NCBI RefSeq assembly: GCF_003457605.1
Contig: NZ_QRAN01000003.1
Location: 124,001-188,000, forward strand
Origin: Seongchinamella sediminis
GTDB taxonomy: Bacteria; Pseudomonadota; Gammaproteobacteria; Pseudomonadales; Halieaceae
DNA: 64,000 bases
Direction: 5' to 3'
The position numbers and the translations under genes are program-made. Numbering within the stretch: the stretch's first letter is position 1; each line of letters opens with the position of its first letter. The notes below the pieces were generated by a model, which saw only the letters and a program-made list of their open reading frames with translations, was not told the DNA's origin and ran no database searches. Shown here piece by piece: positions 10,637-20,065 of this stretch.

Positions 10637-12109
10637 TCAGGCACCCTCTTTCGGGTACACCGCATAGTCAATACCGGCCATTTGCTCCAGGATCCGGTGC
10701 ACCTGGCAGCTGTAACCGAACTCGTTGTCGTACCAGAGGTAGAGCACCGCCTGGTTGCCATTCACAATGGTCGCCTGGGCGTCAAAGATACAGGCGTGAC
10801 GGGAGCCGACGAAGTCGGTGGACACGACCTCGGGGGAATTGGAATAGTCGATCTGCTTGCGCAGCGATGAATGCAGAGCCCGGGTGCGCATGAACTCATT
10901 GACCTCTTCGGCAGTGGTTTCACGGTTCAGGGTCAGGTTGAGAATCGCCATGGACACGTTGGGCGTGGGCACCCGGATCGCATTGCCGGTGAGGCGGCCA
11001 GACAGTTGCGGCAGCACCTTGCCGACAGCCGATGCAGCGCCGGTTTCGGTCAACACCATGTTCAGCGGCGCGGCGCGGCCGCGCCGGGAGGCTTTGTGGT
11101 AGTTATCGATCAGGTTCTGGTCGTTGGTGAAGGCGTGCACGGTTTCCACGTGACCGGCGCGGATGCCGTATTCGTCATCCATGGCCTTCAGCGGCGGCGC
11201 GATCGCGTTGGTGGTGCAGGAAGCCGCGGAAATAATGCGGTCGCTGGGGTCGATAATGTCGTGGTTGATGCCGTGCACCACGTTTTTCAGCTCACCCTTG
11301 CCCGGCGCGGTCAGGATCACCTTGGACACGCCTTTGCTCTTCAGGTGCAGCGACAGGCCGGCCTCGTCACGCCAGACACCGGTGTTATCCACCACGATGG
11401 CATTGTTGATGCCGTATTCGGTGTAATCGATGGTGTCGGGACTGTCGGCATAAATCACCTTGACCTCGTTACCGTTGGCCACAAAGCTCTGGCGCTCCTC
11501 GTCCACGCGGATGGTGCCGTCGAAAGCGCCGTGAACCGAGTCGCGACGCAGCAGGCTGGCGCGCTTGACCAGGTCATTGGGGGCCTTGCCCTTGCGCACG
11601 ACCACCGCCCGCAGGCGCAGGGTGTCACCGCCATCGGTCTTGTCGATCAGGATCCGGGCCATCAGCCTGCCGATGCGGCCAAAGCCGTACAGGACCACGT
11701 CCTGGGGCTGCTCCAGCGGCTTGTCGGTGGAACCGATGTCTTCCGCCACTTCCCGCCGCACATACTCTTCAATCGTCAGGTTCTCGCCCGCACCCTTATC
11801 GTAATAATTCACCGCCAGGCGCCCCACGTCGATATGGGCAGGCCCCAGGCCCAGCTTGCTCAGCTCGGTGATCACCGGGAAAGTCTCGAATTCTGACAGC
11901 TCGTTCGCCTCGACCTGGCGAACATAGCGGTGGTCTTTCATGATCTCCAGCACGGAGCGGTTTACCAGGGATTTGCCGTAGATGTAGCATTTGACGCTCT
12001 TTTCCCGGGCCAGGCTGCCCACCAGGGGAATCATGCCTTCAGCCAGGGCTTCGCGCTCTTTCCAGTCCTTGAAATAATCGTCGGGACGTTCTCTCTTGCG
12101 GTCATTCAC
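10637..12109 (-). CDS. gap: Glyceraldehyde-3-phosphate dehydrogenase, long form
   Basis: Catalyses NAD(P)-dependent interconversion of glyceraldehyde-3-phosphate and 1,3-bisphosphoglycerate. The protein has 490 residues, against about 335 in the usual enzyme. The Rossmann motif LYGFGRIGRLMARIL begins only near residue 135, after an N-terminal extension that contains a DVGRLAVNYY stretch. The active-site SAASCTTN is intact and the C-terminal WYDNEFGYSCQV is conserved. A long GAPDH beside mfd also occurs in Pseudomonas. Transcribed divergently from mfd. Confidence 0.92.
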   Translation of the reverse strand: MNDRKRERPDDYFKDWKEREALAEGMIPLVGSLAREKSVKCYIYGKSLVNRSVLEIMKDHRYVRQVEANELSEFETFPVITELSKLGLGPAHIDVGRLAVNYYDKGAGENLTIEEYVRREVAEDIGSTDKPLEQPQDVVLYGFGRIGRLMARILIDKTDGGDTLRLRAVVVRKGKAPNDLVKRASLLRRDSVHGAFDGTIRVDEERQSFVANGNEVKVIYADSPDTIDYTEYGINNAIVVDNTGVWRDEAGLSLHLKSKGVSKVILTAPGKGELKNVVHGINHDIIDPSDRIISAASCTTNAIAPPLKAMDDEYGIRAGHVETVHAFTNDQNLIDNYHKASRRGRAAPLNMVLTETGAASAVGKVLPQLSGRLTGNAIRVPTPNVSMAILNLTLNRETTAEEVNEFMRTRALHSSLRKQIDYSNSPEVVSTDFVGSRHACIFDAQATIVNGNQAVLYLWYDNEFGYSCQVHRILEQMAGIDYAVYPKEGA

Positions 12110-12276
12110 GGTTTGTCAGTCCTTGGCGGTATTAAGGGGCGCGTATTATCGTCTGATGGCCCTTGCCACGCAAGCCGCCCGTGGCGCATACCCGCTATCA
12201 ATAGCGGCAATACACTGGAGGCGGCCGCCGGGGCCGCGCTACAATGCGCTCCTCATTAAATATCCGAAGCACTGGT

Positions 12277-15200
12277 ATGTTCACTTCCCTGGTCCAGGCC
12301 ACTCCCTGGCCGAACCAAGCCGGTTCCCGCACCGCCCTCGGCCCCTTTTACGGCGGCGCCGATGCGCGCTGTATCGCCGAACTAGCAGACCCCTCCCGCC
12401 TGCTGGTCGTCATCACCGCCGATACCAGCGCCGCGCTGGCTCTCGAGCGCGAGTTGCCCTTTTACCTGGACCGGGAGTTGGAGATACTGGCCTTTCCCGA
12501 CTGGGAAACCCTGCCCTACGACAATTTCTCGCCGCACCAGGACATCATCTCGGAGCGGCTGAGCACCCTGTACCGGCTGCCCCGCCTCCAGGGCGGGGTG
12601 CTGATTGTTCCGGTTTCAACCCTCATGCACCGGCTGCCGCCCACCCACTATGTGGCCGGGTCCAGCCTGCTGCTGGAACAGGGCCAGAGCATCGATCTGG
12701 CCAGCTTCCGTCGCAATCTCGAGCGCAACGGCTACCGCAATGTGGAAACGGTATTCGAGCACGGCGAGTTCGCCCTGCGCGGCTCGCTGTTCGACATTTT
12801 TCCCATGGGTTCCGCCCTGCCCTACCGCATCGACCTGCTGGACGACGAGGTCGACACCCTGCGCACCTTCGATCCGGAAACCCAGCGCACGGTGGAAAAG
12901 GTAAGCGCCATCAATATGCTGCCGGCGCGGGAATACCCCCTGGACAGCAGCGCCATCACCCGCTTCCAGATGAACTGGTGGGATACATTCGACGTCGATC
13001 ACGACAGCTGCCCCACCTACGCGGAAGTCAGCGCCGGCCGCAGCCCTGGCGGCTGCGAGTACTACCTGCCGCTGTTTTTTGATGACTGCGCCACCCTCTT
13101 CGATTACCTGCCGGAGCAGGCGGCAGTGATTGCCACCGGCGATCACCACCATGCGGCCGAACATTTCTGGCAGGAAGTGGGCAGCCGTTTCGAGGAGTAC
13201 GGTATCGACCCGCGCCGGCCCTTGTTACCGCCGGAGAGGGGTTTCCTGCCGGTGGCGGAGTTCTACCGTCAGTTGAAACAGTTCCCGGTGCTCGAATTGC
13301 GCCACAATCCGCAGGCACCGGTGCATCAGCAGACCAGCGTGCTGCCCCCGCCGGACCTGGCTAGCGACCAGACCGTGACCTCCGCCGCGGCCAACCTGGC
13401 CCGGTTCATCGACGCGCACCAGGGTCCGGTGCTGCTCTGCGCTGAATCTGCCGGGCGCCGGGAAATCCTGCTGCAGTCGCTTCGCGAGCAGGGTCTCAAG
13501 CCCCCTGCCGTCGCCGGCTGGCACCAGTTCCTCGACTCCGGGGAGCCCTTTGCCATCGCCACCGCCCCGCTGGACCGGGGCCTGTACTTCGGTCCCGGCA
13601 AACCCACCCTGGTCTGCGAGACCCAGCTGTTCGGCAACCGGGTGGCCCAGCGGCGTCGGCGGCGGGCCAGCGCCGAGGCCGCCAGTGCCAACGTGTTCCG
13701 CGATATCAACGAATTGCGCGAAGGTGTGCCCGTGGTCCACCTCGAGCACGGTGTCGGCCGTTACGTGGGCCTGCAGACCCTGGCGGTGGACGGCCAGGAA
13801 GCGGAGTTCCTGACCCTGGAATATGCCCGCGGCTCGAAACTTTACGTGCCGGTGGCCTCCCTGCACCTGATCAGCCGCTATGCCGGCTCCGACCCTGACC
13901 TGGCGCCACTGCACACCCTCGGCTCGGAGCAGTGGGACAAGGCCCGGCGCAAGGCCAGCGAAAAAGCCAACGATATCGCCGCCCAGTTGCTGGAGGTATA
14001 CGCGCGGCGGGAGGCCCGCCAGGGCTTCAGTTTCCAGCTGGACCAGGAGGCCTACGCCCGCTTCAGCGCCGCCTTCCCCTTCGAGGAAACGCCCGACCAG
14101 GAGTTGGCGATTCGCACGGTGGTGGACGATATGTGCAGCCCCCGGGTCATGGACAGGCTGGTGTGCGGCGATGTGGGCTTTGGCAAGACCGAGGTGGCCA
14201 TGCGTGCCGCCTTCATCGCCTGCCAGAACAACAAACAGGTGGCAGTACTGGTGCCCACCACCCTGCTCGCCCAGCAGCACTACAGTTCCTTCTGTGATCG
14301 TTTTGCCGACTGGCCGGTAAATGTCGAGGTGGTCTCCCGCTTCAAGTCCGCCGCCGAGATGAAAGCGGTGTCCCGGCGCATTGCCGCGGGCAAGGTCGAC
14401 ATTCTGGTGGGGACCCACAAGCTGCTGCAGTCGGACTTCCGCTTCGCCGACCTCGGGCTGTTGATTATTGACGAGGAGCACCGTTTCGGGGTCAAGCAGA
14501 AGGAGGCAATCAAGGCCCTGCGTTCGGAGGTAGACATCCTCACCCTGACCGCGACACCGATTCCGCGCACCCTCAACATGGCGCTCGGCGGCATGCGTGA
14601 CCTGTCGATCATCGCCACCCCGCCGGCGCGGCGACTGTCCATCAAGACCTTTGTCCGCGAGCACAATATTGCCCTTATCAAAGAGGCAGTCCTGCGGGAG
14701 ACCCTGCGCGGCGGGCAGGTGTATTACCTGCACAACGAGGTCAAGTCCATCGAGGAGAGCGCGCGCAAACTGCGGGAACTGGTCCCCGAGCTCAAGGTCG
14801 GCGTGGCCCACGGCCAGATGCGGGAAACCGAACTCGAGCAGGTCATGTCGGCGTTCTATCACCAGCGCCACCACATCCTGCTGTGCACCACCATTATCGA
14901 AACCGGCATCGACATTCCCAATGCCAACACCATCATTATCGAGCGGGCCGATAAATTCGGCCTGGCCCAGTTGCACCAGTTGCGCGGCCGGGTCGGGCGT
15001 TCCCACCACCAGGCTTACGCCTACCTGCTGACACCGCCCCGCTCCGCCATTACCGCCGACGCCGGCAAGCGGCTGGAGGCCATCGAGGCAGCGGGCGACC
15101 TGGGCGCCGGCTACCTGCTGGCCACCCATGACCTGGAGATTCGCGGCGCCGGCGAACTGCTGGGCGATGAACAGAGCGGCCAGATCCACTCGGTGGGCTT

Positions 15201-15741
15201 CTCCCTGTACATGGACATGCTGGAGCGGGCCGTGGCCGCCCTCAAGCGCGGCGAGATACCGGACGTCGATGCGCCCCTGGACGCGGGCACCGAGGTCAAC
15301 CTGCACATACCGGCGCTGATCCCGGAAGACTACCTGCCCGATATCAACAGCCGCCTGGTGCTGTACAAGCGTATCGCCGCGGCGGCCGATGACGAGCAGC
15401 TGCGCGAGCTGCAGGTGGAGATGATAGACCGTTTCGGCCTGCTGCCGGAGCAGGTGGGCAACCTGTTCGAGGTGTCGCGCCTGCGGCTGCAAGCGCAGTC
15501 CCTTGGCATTCGTTCGATTGAAGCGGGCGCCAGTGGTGGTAGTATCGAGTTCAAGGAGAGCACCCGGGTCAACCCACTGTCACTGGTCAAGCTGGTGCAG
15601 GGCGATCCCCGCTCCTACAAACTGGCCGGCGCAACCCGCCTGCGTTTCGAGCGCGACCTGGACGACAAGGTCAACCGCCTGCGGTACGTCGAGGACCTGC
15701 TCAACACCTTTGCCACTGATGCCACGGAAGACGCTGCCTGA
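12277..15741 (+). CDS. mfd: Transcription-repair coupling factor Mfd
   Basis: DNA translocase that removes RNA polymerase stalled at lesions and recruits UvrA. From ATG 12277 the product is 1154 residues and its N-terminus aligns with E. coli Mfd (1148 residues); an ATG at 12244 is in frame but less likely. It has a UvrB-like N-terminal part (DWETLPYDNFSPHQDIISERLSTLY region), a CarD-like RNA-polymerase-interaction domain (VVHLEHGVGRYVGLQ), and a RecG-like helicase core with GDVGFGKTEVAMRAAF, DEEHRFG and TATPIPRTLNMA. The 3' end overlaps the next gene by one base (TGATG). Confidence 0.95.
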   Translation: MFTSLVQATPWPNQAGSRTALGPFYGGADARCIAELADPSRLLVVITADTSAALALERELPFYLDRELEILAFPDWETLPYDNFSPHQDIISERLSTLYRLPRLQGGVLIVPVSTLMHRLPPTHYVAGSSLLLEQGQSIDLASFRRNLERNGYRNVETVFEHGEFALRGSLFDIFPMGSALPYRIDLLDDEVDTLRTFDPETQRTVEKVSAINMLPAREYPLDSSAITRFQMNWWDTFDVDHDSCPTYAEVSAGRSPGGCEYYLPLFFDDCATLFDYLPEQAAVIATGDHHHAAEHFWQEVGSRFEEYGIDPRRPLLPPERGFLPVAEFYRQLKQFPVLELRHNPQAPVHQQTSVLPPPDLASDQTVTSAAANLARFIDAHQGPVLLCAESAGRREILLQSLREQGLKPPAVAGWHQFLDSGEPFAIATAPLDRGLYFGPGKPTLVCETQLFGNRVAQRRRRRASAEAASANVFRDINELREGVPVVHLEHGVGRYVGLQTLAVDGQEAEFLTLEYARGSKLYVPVASLHLISRYAGSDPDLAPLHTLGSEQWDKARRKASEKANDIAAQLLEVYARREARQGFSFQLDQEAYARFSAAFPFEETPDQELAIRTVVDDMCSPRVMDRLVCGDVGFGKTEVAMRAAFIACQNNKQVAVLVPTTLLAQQHYSSFCDRFADWPVNVEVVSRFKSAAEMKAVSRRIAAGKVDILVGTHKLLQSDFRFADLGLLIIDEEHRFGVKQKEAIKALRSEVDILTLTATPIPRTLNMALGGMRDLSIIATPPARRLSIKTFVREHNIALIKEAVLRETLRGGQVYYLHNEVKSIEESARKLRELVPELKVGVAHGQMRETELEQVMSAFYHQRHHILLCTTIIETGIDIPNANTIIIERADKFGLAQLHQLRGRVGRSHHQAYAYLLTPPRSAITADAGKRLEAIEAAGDLGAGYLLATHDLEIRGAGELLGDEQSGQIHSVGFSLYMDMLERAVAALKRGEIPDVDAPLDAGTEVNLHIPALIPEDYLPDINSRLVLYKRIAAAADDEQLRELQVEMIDRFGLLPEQVGNLFEVSRLRLQAQSLGIRSIEAGASGGSIEFKESTRVNPLSLVKLVQGDPRSYKLAGATRLRFERDLDDKVNRLRYVEDLLNTFATDATEDAA

Positions 15742-16781
15742 TGCCTACCCTGAAGTCCCCGCTAGTCCCCTGCCTGGCCCTGGCAGCCGGTTTACTCAGC
15801 GCCCCCGCGGTCGCCGAGGAGGAACGCTGGTACCAGGTCGAGCTGTTGATCTTCAGCCATGAGAACGGCGCCAGCGACGAGCAGTGGGAGCCGCTGCCAA
15901 CGCTGGCCTATCCGGATACGGGACGTTTCCTGGTCTACCCGCAGCAGGTCGCCGCCCGCGCCGAGGCGCACGAGGGCACCAGCGAAGTGGATGAATTCGG
16001 CCGCCAGTTCCTGCGCCCCTATCCCGAGCCACTGGCAGAAGAGCCGGCGCCAACCCCGGATATCCCGCGCCGGGAAGCAGCATCCCCGCCCCCGGAGGAG
16101 GAAGCCCCCCCTGTGGACGCTGCGGCGGAACCGCCGCCGGCCCTGCCCCTGACCCCGACGCCCTTTGTCGCCCTGCCCCGCAGCAGCGCAGAGTTCTACG
16201 GCAAGGCGGCGTACATGCAGCGCAGTGGCAACTACAAGACCCTGTTCCACGAAACCTGGGTGCAACCGGTGCGGGAAAAAGGCGCCGCCCTGCCGCTGAT
16301 TATCGACCGCTCCGGTGACAGCGGGGAATGGCCGCGCCTGCAGGGCAGCGTCACCCTGCATATCGCGCGCTACCTGCACCTGGAGACCAGGCTCTGGCTC
16401 AACACGTCCGGCGATTACCTGCCGGGGGCCTGGCAGATGCCAGCGCCCCCCCTGGGCCCGGTTTCCCTGATCGTGGAGGAACCGGAACCGGCAGAGGAGG
16501 ACTATTTCGCGGTTGATGCTGCCATGGACGCAGAACAGGATCCCGTCGAGGATGCCCTGCCGGCCGTCGGCGAGACAGCCCTGGAGGAAGATGCCGGCCC
16601 CGTCTACCCCTGGCGCCACGCGGTGCTGATGCAGCAGAGCCGCAGGATGCGCAGCAAGGAAGTGCACTACCTCGACCACCCCCTGCTGGGGGTCGTGATC
16701 AAGCTCATGCCCCTGGATGAGGAGCAACTGCAGGCCATGGCTGAGGCGGAGATTGCCGAACAGCAGGCGGCCGCTCAGTAA
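15741..16781 (+). CDS. CsiV-family secreted protein
   Basis: A 346-residue protein with a cleavable signal peptide (about residues 1-25, ending SAPAVAEE), followed at once by the family motif RWYQVELLIFSHEN. A low-complexity P/E/A stretch spans about residues 95-140. The rest holds the family-typical beta elements, including LQGSVTLHIARYLHLETRLWL and RRMRSKEVHYLDHP. The last is the conserved C-terminal signature of proteins annotated as peptidoglycan-binding CsiV, which commonly sit directly after mfd. Translation is coupled to mfd by TGATG. The molecular role is not well established. Confidence 0.72.
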   Translation: MPTLKSPLVPCLALAAGLLSAPAVAEEERWYQVELLIFSHENGASDEQWEPLPTLAYPDTGRFLVYPQQVAARAEAHEGTSEVDEFGRQFLRPYPEPLAEEPAPTPDIPRREAASPPPEEEAPPVDAAAEPPPALPLTPTPFVALPRSSAEFYGKAAYMQRSGNYKTLFHETWVQPVREKGAALPLIIDRSGDSGEWPRLQGSVTLHIARYLHLETRLWLNTSGDYLPGAWQMPAPPLGPVSLIVEEPEPAEEDYFAVDAAMDAEQDPVEDALPAVGETALEEDAGPVYPWRHAVLMQQSRRMRSKEVHYLDHPLLGVVIKLMPLDEEQLQAMAEAEIAEQQAAAQ

Positions 16782-17515
16782 GTCGCCGCCAGCGCCCCCA
16801 GCAACTGGCTCACCACCGCCGCCTCCCGCTGCAGGGTAGCGCGCATCGCATCCAGGGTCAGCGGCGCGTCATCCAGCCCCGCCGCCGCGTTGACCACCAT
16901 GCACACGCTGGCGTAAGCCAGGCCCAGTTCCCGGGCGAGGGAGGCCTCGGGCATGCCGGTCATGCCCACCAGGTCACAGCCGTCGTTCGCCATCCGCCGT
17001 ATCTCGGCGGCGGTCTCCAGCCGCGGGCCCTGCTTCACGCCGTGCACGGCGGCGGGCTCATGGGCGATGGCCTGTTCGCTGGCAATAGCCAGCAGGCGCT
17101 GGCGCAGGGCCCGGTCGTAGGGCTCGGTGAAATCGATATGCATGAGCGTATCGTGCTCACCGGTGTCGACGGTGTGCTCACGGCCCCAGGTATAGTCGAT
17201 CAGCTGGTCGGGAATGACCAGCCGCCCGGGGCGCATGGCCGCGCTGATGCCACCCACGGCGTTGATCGCCACCACATCGCTCACCCCCAGTGATCGCAGC
17301 GCCCACAGGTTGGCGCGATAGTTGATCAGGTGCGGGGGAATTGCTCGCGGGCTGCCGTGGCGCTGGAGAAAAAACAGCCGGGTACTGCCGAGCCGCCCCT
17401 CCTGGAGCACGCGCGAGGGGTCGCCGTAGGGCGTTTCAACGGCATGGTTGTCTACAATCTCCAGGCCCTCGAGCTGGTCGATACCGGTGCCGCCGATGAT
17501 GCCCAGCACTGTCAT
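16775..17515 (-). CDS. S-methyl-5'-thioinosine (or thioadenosine) phosphorylase
   Basis: Purine nucleoside phosphorylase family enzyme that recycles the nucleoside by-product of polyamine and quorum-signal synthesis. The 246-residue protein begins LGIIGGTGIDQ, with phosphate-binding FLQRHGS, RAIPPHLINYRANLWAL and INAVGGI, and later VKQGPRLETAAEIRR and GMTGMPEASLARELGL. The homologue in the same place in Pseudomonas (near mfd and lexA) is a methylthioinosine phosphorylase; substrate choice here is inferred. It overlaps the csiV-like gene by 7 bp convergently and the mechanosensitive channel gene by ATGA. Confidence 0.85.
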   Translation of the reverse strand: MTVLGIIGGTGIDQLEGLEIVDNHAVETPYGDPSRVLQEGRLGSTRLFFLQRHGSPRAIPPHLINYRANLWALRSLGVSDVVAINAVGGISAAMRPGRLVIPDQLIDYTWGREHTVDTGEHDTLMHIDFTEPYDRALRQRLLAIASEQAIAHEPAAVHGVKQGPRLETAAEIRRMANDGCDLVGMTGMPEASLARELGLAYASVCMVVNAAAGLDDAPLTLDAMRATLQREAAVVSQLLGALAATY

Positions 17516-18609
17516 TGCCGGTCCTCCGAGCCCATGTGCATTACCTGCTCCACGTGCAGGGTCCGTGTCGGGAACGCAACCTCGGCGTCGTTGGCCTCGA
17601 TGATGTCGTGAATCTTCAGCATGACGTCCTGCTTGATCTCATGGTAGCGCACCCAGTTCGTGGTTTTGGTGAAGGTGTAGACGAAGAAATCCAGCGAGGA
17701 AGGCCCGAAGGCGACAAAGTTGACGATCAGCGTTCGCGACAGGTCGATTTCTTCGTGGTCTTGCAGCATGGACTTCACCTGCTCCACGATTGCCGCCATC
17801 CGGCCCACATCCTGGTAGCGAATGCCGACGGTCTCGTAAATGCGCCGGTTATTCATCCGGCTGGGGTTCTCCACCGCGATCTGGCTGAACACCGCATTGG
17901 GCACGTACAGCGGCCGCTGGTCGAAGGTGCGAATCCGGGTCAGCCGCCAGCCAATGTCTTCCACGGTACCCTCGATATTGCGGTCCGGCGAGCGAATCCA
18001 GTCGCCGGTGGTGAAGGGCCGGTCCAGGTAGATACTCAGGCCACCAAAGAAATTGGCGAGCAGGTCCTTGGCGGCAAAGCCCACCGCGATGCCACCGATA
18101 CCGCCAAAGGCGAGCAGCCCGGAAATCGACACACCGATGCTCTGCAAGACGCCGAGCCCGGCGGTTACCCAGAGGGTGATACGCAATAACTGCGCTACCG
18201 CGCGTATCGTGGCCTTGTCGGAGGACGCGCGGTCGCGGGCCTCCAGCAGTTCCTGCTCGACACCGTGAATGAGCCGGTGTACGAACCAGGCGATCAGCAA
18301 CACCAGGGCCGTGTCGTAGGCCTGCAGCAGCCGCCGTTGCACCCCGTCGCCGAGGGTATAGATTTCCAGGGCGAGATAGGCAACCGCCACCCACAGCACC
18401 ACCCGCACCGGCTTTTCCAGGGCGGTCACCACCACATCGTCCCAGTTAAAGCGGCTGTGGCTGGCCGCATTGTGCAGGTGATTCACCAGCATCCCCAGGG
18501 CCAGGTGGGCAATGAAGCCGCAAACCAGCAACACCGCCAGGGACAGCAGCTCCGGGCCTACGCCGAGCGCCCCCGCGGCGTCGGCAAGCATCTCCATCAG
18601 GCCGCCCAT
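17512..18609 (-). CDS. Small-conductance mechanosensitive channel (MscS family)
   Basis: Membrane channel that opens under hypo-osmotic stress. The 365-residue protein has about four to five N-terminal helices. The diagnostic pore/beta segment is present: GGIGGIAVGFAAKDLLANFFGG (split here as GGIGGIAVGF and AAKDLLANFFGG), then IYLDRPFTTGDWI. A C-terminal domain ends with IEANDAEVAFPTRTLHVEQ. Its stop overlaps the start of the phosphorylase gene as ATGA, so the two are co-transcribed. Confidence 0.9.
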   Translation of the reverse strand: MGGLMEMLADAAGALGVGPELLSLAVLLVCGFIAHLALGMLVNHLHNAASHSRFNWDDVVVTALEKPVRVVLWVAVAYLALEIYTLGDGVQRRLLQAYDTALVLLIAWFVHRLIHGVEQELLEARDRASSDKATIRAVAQLLRITLWVTAGLGVLQSIGVSISGLLAFGGIGGIAVGFAAKDLLANFFGGLSIYLDRPFTTGDWIRSPDRNIEGTVEDIGWRLTRIRTFDQRPLYVPNAVFSQIAVENPSRMNNRRIYETVGIRYQDVGRMAAIVEQVKSMLQDHEEIDLSRTLIVNFVAFGPSSLDFFVYTFTKTTNWVRYHEIKQDVMLKIHDIIEANDAEVAFPTRTLHVEQVMHMGSEDRQ

Positions 18610-18881
18610 GGCATTCCTCCCGGCAATGCAAGCGCAGGTTTTTTAGACGAATTTTTCATTTTGATAATCAAATTTATTCCTAAAACGGTATATAAAAACC
18701 AGCAGGGATTGAAGTCAACTCTGGGAGTGTAACGCAACTGGTTGATCTGTTTTGAAAAGAAACGGCAACTAATCAAAGGTAATTTCGCGATCTTCGTTTA
18801 TAGCGTTTTCACATAATGGACAGGCCTGGCCAGAGTGATATGTTGGACTGCCACACTGCAGAAATGCCTGAGGACAGCCAC
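18610..18881. other. AT-rich intergenic region between mscS-like gene and DUF6763 gene
   Basis: About 270 bp, clearly more AT-rich than its surroundings and between divergently transcribed genes, so both promoters must lie here. I see no convincing hexamer pair and no coding frame beyond the 5' extension of the downstream gene. Confidence 0.5.
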
Positions 18882-19199
18882 ATGAAAATGCTCAGCCCCG
18901 TGACAGGGGGATGGTACAAGGACCTGCAAACCCACGCACTGTTTGAAGTGATCGACTGGGACCCCACCAACCTGGCCATCGAAATCCAGTACCTGGATGG
19001 CGAGGTGGCCGAGTACGACCTCGATGCCTGGCGCGAGATGCTGCTGGAGCGGGCGGAAGCGCCCGAGGACTGGCGCAGCGCCTTCGAACTTGACGATGAG
19101 GACATGCTCGACCCGGACCTGCCCATGCAGCCGGAAGACTGGACCAACCCGATCAACTCCATCGAGCCAGACGCCATGTACGGGGTTGAGGACTTCTAA
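18882..19199 (+). CDS. Conserved hypothetical protein, DUF6763-like
   Basis: I chose the ATG at 18882, preceded by a GAGGAC ribosome binding site; an upstream in-frame ATG at 18816 adds 22 unconserved-looking residues. The 105-residue acidic protein starts MKMLSPVTGGWYKDLQTH and contains FEVIDWDPTNLAIEIQYLDG followed by EVAEYDLDAW. It resembles a small DUF family of gammaproteobacteria (DUF6763, from memory). No transmembrane segment or known catalytic motif is visible. Function unknown. Confidence 0.72.
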   Translation: MKMLSPVTGGWYKDLQTHALFEVIDWDPTNLAIEIQYLDGEVAEYDLDAWREMLLERAEAPEDWRSAFELDDEDMLDPDLPMQPEDWTNPINSIEPDAMYGVEDF

Positions 19200-19287
19200 G
19201 CCACCTCACCCCGCGCACCCCACCATCGCCGCGCTGCCCGCGGCGGGGCACCTGCCAACTGTTACCTGTCGCCACCTTCCCCGGCCA

Positions 19288-19317
19288 TTGTTTTTGCCGC
19301 CCCCACCTGTATATAAT
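19288..19317 (+). promoter_or_regulatory. lexA promoter
   Basis: TTGTTT (19288-19293) and a perfect TATAAT (19312-19317) are separated by 18 bp. The -10 box lies inside the first LexA box, so LexA binding would block polymerase. Confidence 0.55.
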
Positions 19318-19322
19318 CACAG
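19307..19322 (+). promoter_or_regulatory. LexA (SOS) box 1 upstream of lexA
   Basis: CTGTATATAATCACAG fits the gammaproteobacterial SOS consensus CTG-N10-CAG with an alternating T/A core. It covers the lexA -10 box. Confidence 0.88.
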
Positions 19323-19325
19323 CCA

Positions 19326-19341
19326 CTGTATAAATAAACAG
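19326..19341 (+). promoter_or_regulatory. LexA (SOS) box 2 upstream of lexA
   Basis: CTGTATAAATAAACAG is a second CTG-N10-CAG match, spaced 3 bp from box 1 and 11 bp before the lexA start. Two tandem boxes are the usual arrangement for tight autoregulation of lexA. Confidence 0.88.
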
Positions 19342-19352
19342 ATGGGGCGACC

Positions 19353-19955
19353 ATGGAAAAGCTCACCAAGCGGCAGCAACAGGTACTGGACATCATTCGC
19401 CAGCACATCGATACCACGGGTTACCCCCCCACCCGGGCCGATATCGCCAGGGAACTGGGTTTCAAGTCGGCCAACGCCGCCGAGGAGCATCTCAAGGCCC
19501 TGGCGCGCAAAGGTGCAATCGAGATTATTCCCGGGGCTTCCCGGGGCATCAAACTCCCCGCTACCGCCGGCATCCCCATCATCGGCCGCGTGGCCGCGGG
19601 TAACCCGGTGCTGGCGGAGGAAAATATCGAGGACTACTGTGCCCTGGCGCCGGAATTCTTCAAGCCCAGGGCCGATTACTTCCTGCGCGTTACCGGCGAC
19701 AGCATGATAGATATTGGCATATTCGACGGAGATCTCCTGGCGGTGCATTCCACCCCGGTGGCCAGTAATGGCGACGTGGTGGTCGCCCGCATCGAGGACG
19801 AAGTCACCGTCAAGCGCCTGCGTAAAGGAGCCGACAAGCACCTGCTGGAATTGCTGCCGGAAAATCCGGACTACCAGCCGATCACGGTGGATTTACGCGA
19901 GCAGGCCTTCGCCATCGAGGGGCTCAGCGTGGGTGTGTTGCGCCGGGGCGCCTGA
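19353..19955 (+). CDS. lexA: LexA repressor
   Basis: SOS master repressor. The 200-residue protein has an N-terminal winged helix-turn-helix (residues 1-68, with [26 protein letters not shown] segments). The Ala82-Gly83 self-cleavage bond lies in [10 protein letters not shown]. Catalytic Ser117 is in [13 protein letters not shown] and Lys154 in VTVKRL. These positions are offset by two from E. coli, as expected. Autoregulated through the two boxes just upstream. Confidence 0.97.
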   Translation: MEKLTKRQQQVLDIIRQHIDTTGYPPTRADIARELGFKSANAAEEHLKALARKGAIEIIPGASRGIKLPATAGIPIIGRVAAGNPVLAEENIEDYCALAPEFFKPRADYFLRVTGDSMIDIGIFDGDLLAVHSTPVASNGDVVVARIEDEVTVKRLRKGADKHLLELLPENPDYQPITVDLREQAFAIEGLSVGVLRRGA

Positions 19956-19956
19956 G

Positions 19957-19979
19957 CCGCCCGACAGATTTGCGGGCGG
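19957..19979 (+). repeat. Hairpin just after lexA
   Basis: CCGCCCG and CGGGCGG form a 7-bp stem one base after the lexA stop codon. No U tract follows, so it is at best a weak transcription end or an mRNA 3' protective structure. Confidence 0.4.
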
Positions 19980-20065
19980 TACCGGGAGTGACAGCACGCC
20001 AGCGGCGTCTGTGGTGAACCGGTGCCCGATACTGCCGGCCCGGGTCTGGGGAACAGCGACCGCGC

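Noticed and set aside
13225-15492. Long open frame (755 codons) antisense to mfd
   Set aside because: The opposite strand encodes a full-length Mfd with all helicase motifs. The antisense product is a Gly/His/Gln-rich shadow of GC-rich codons.
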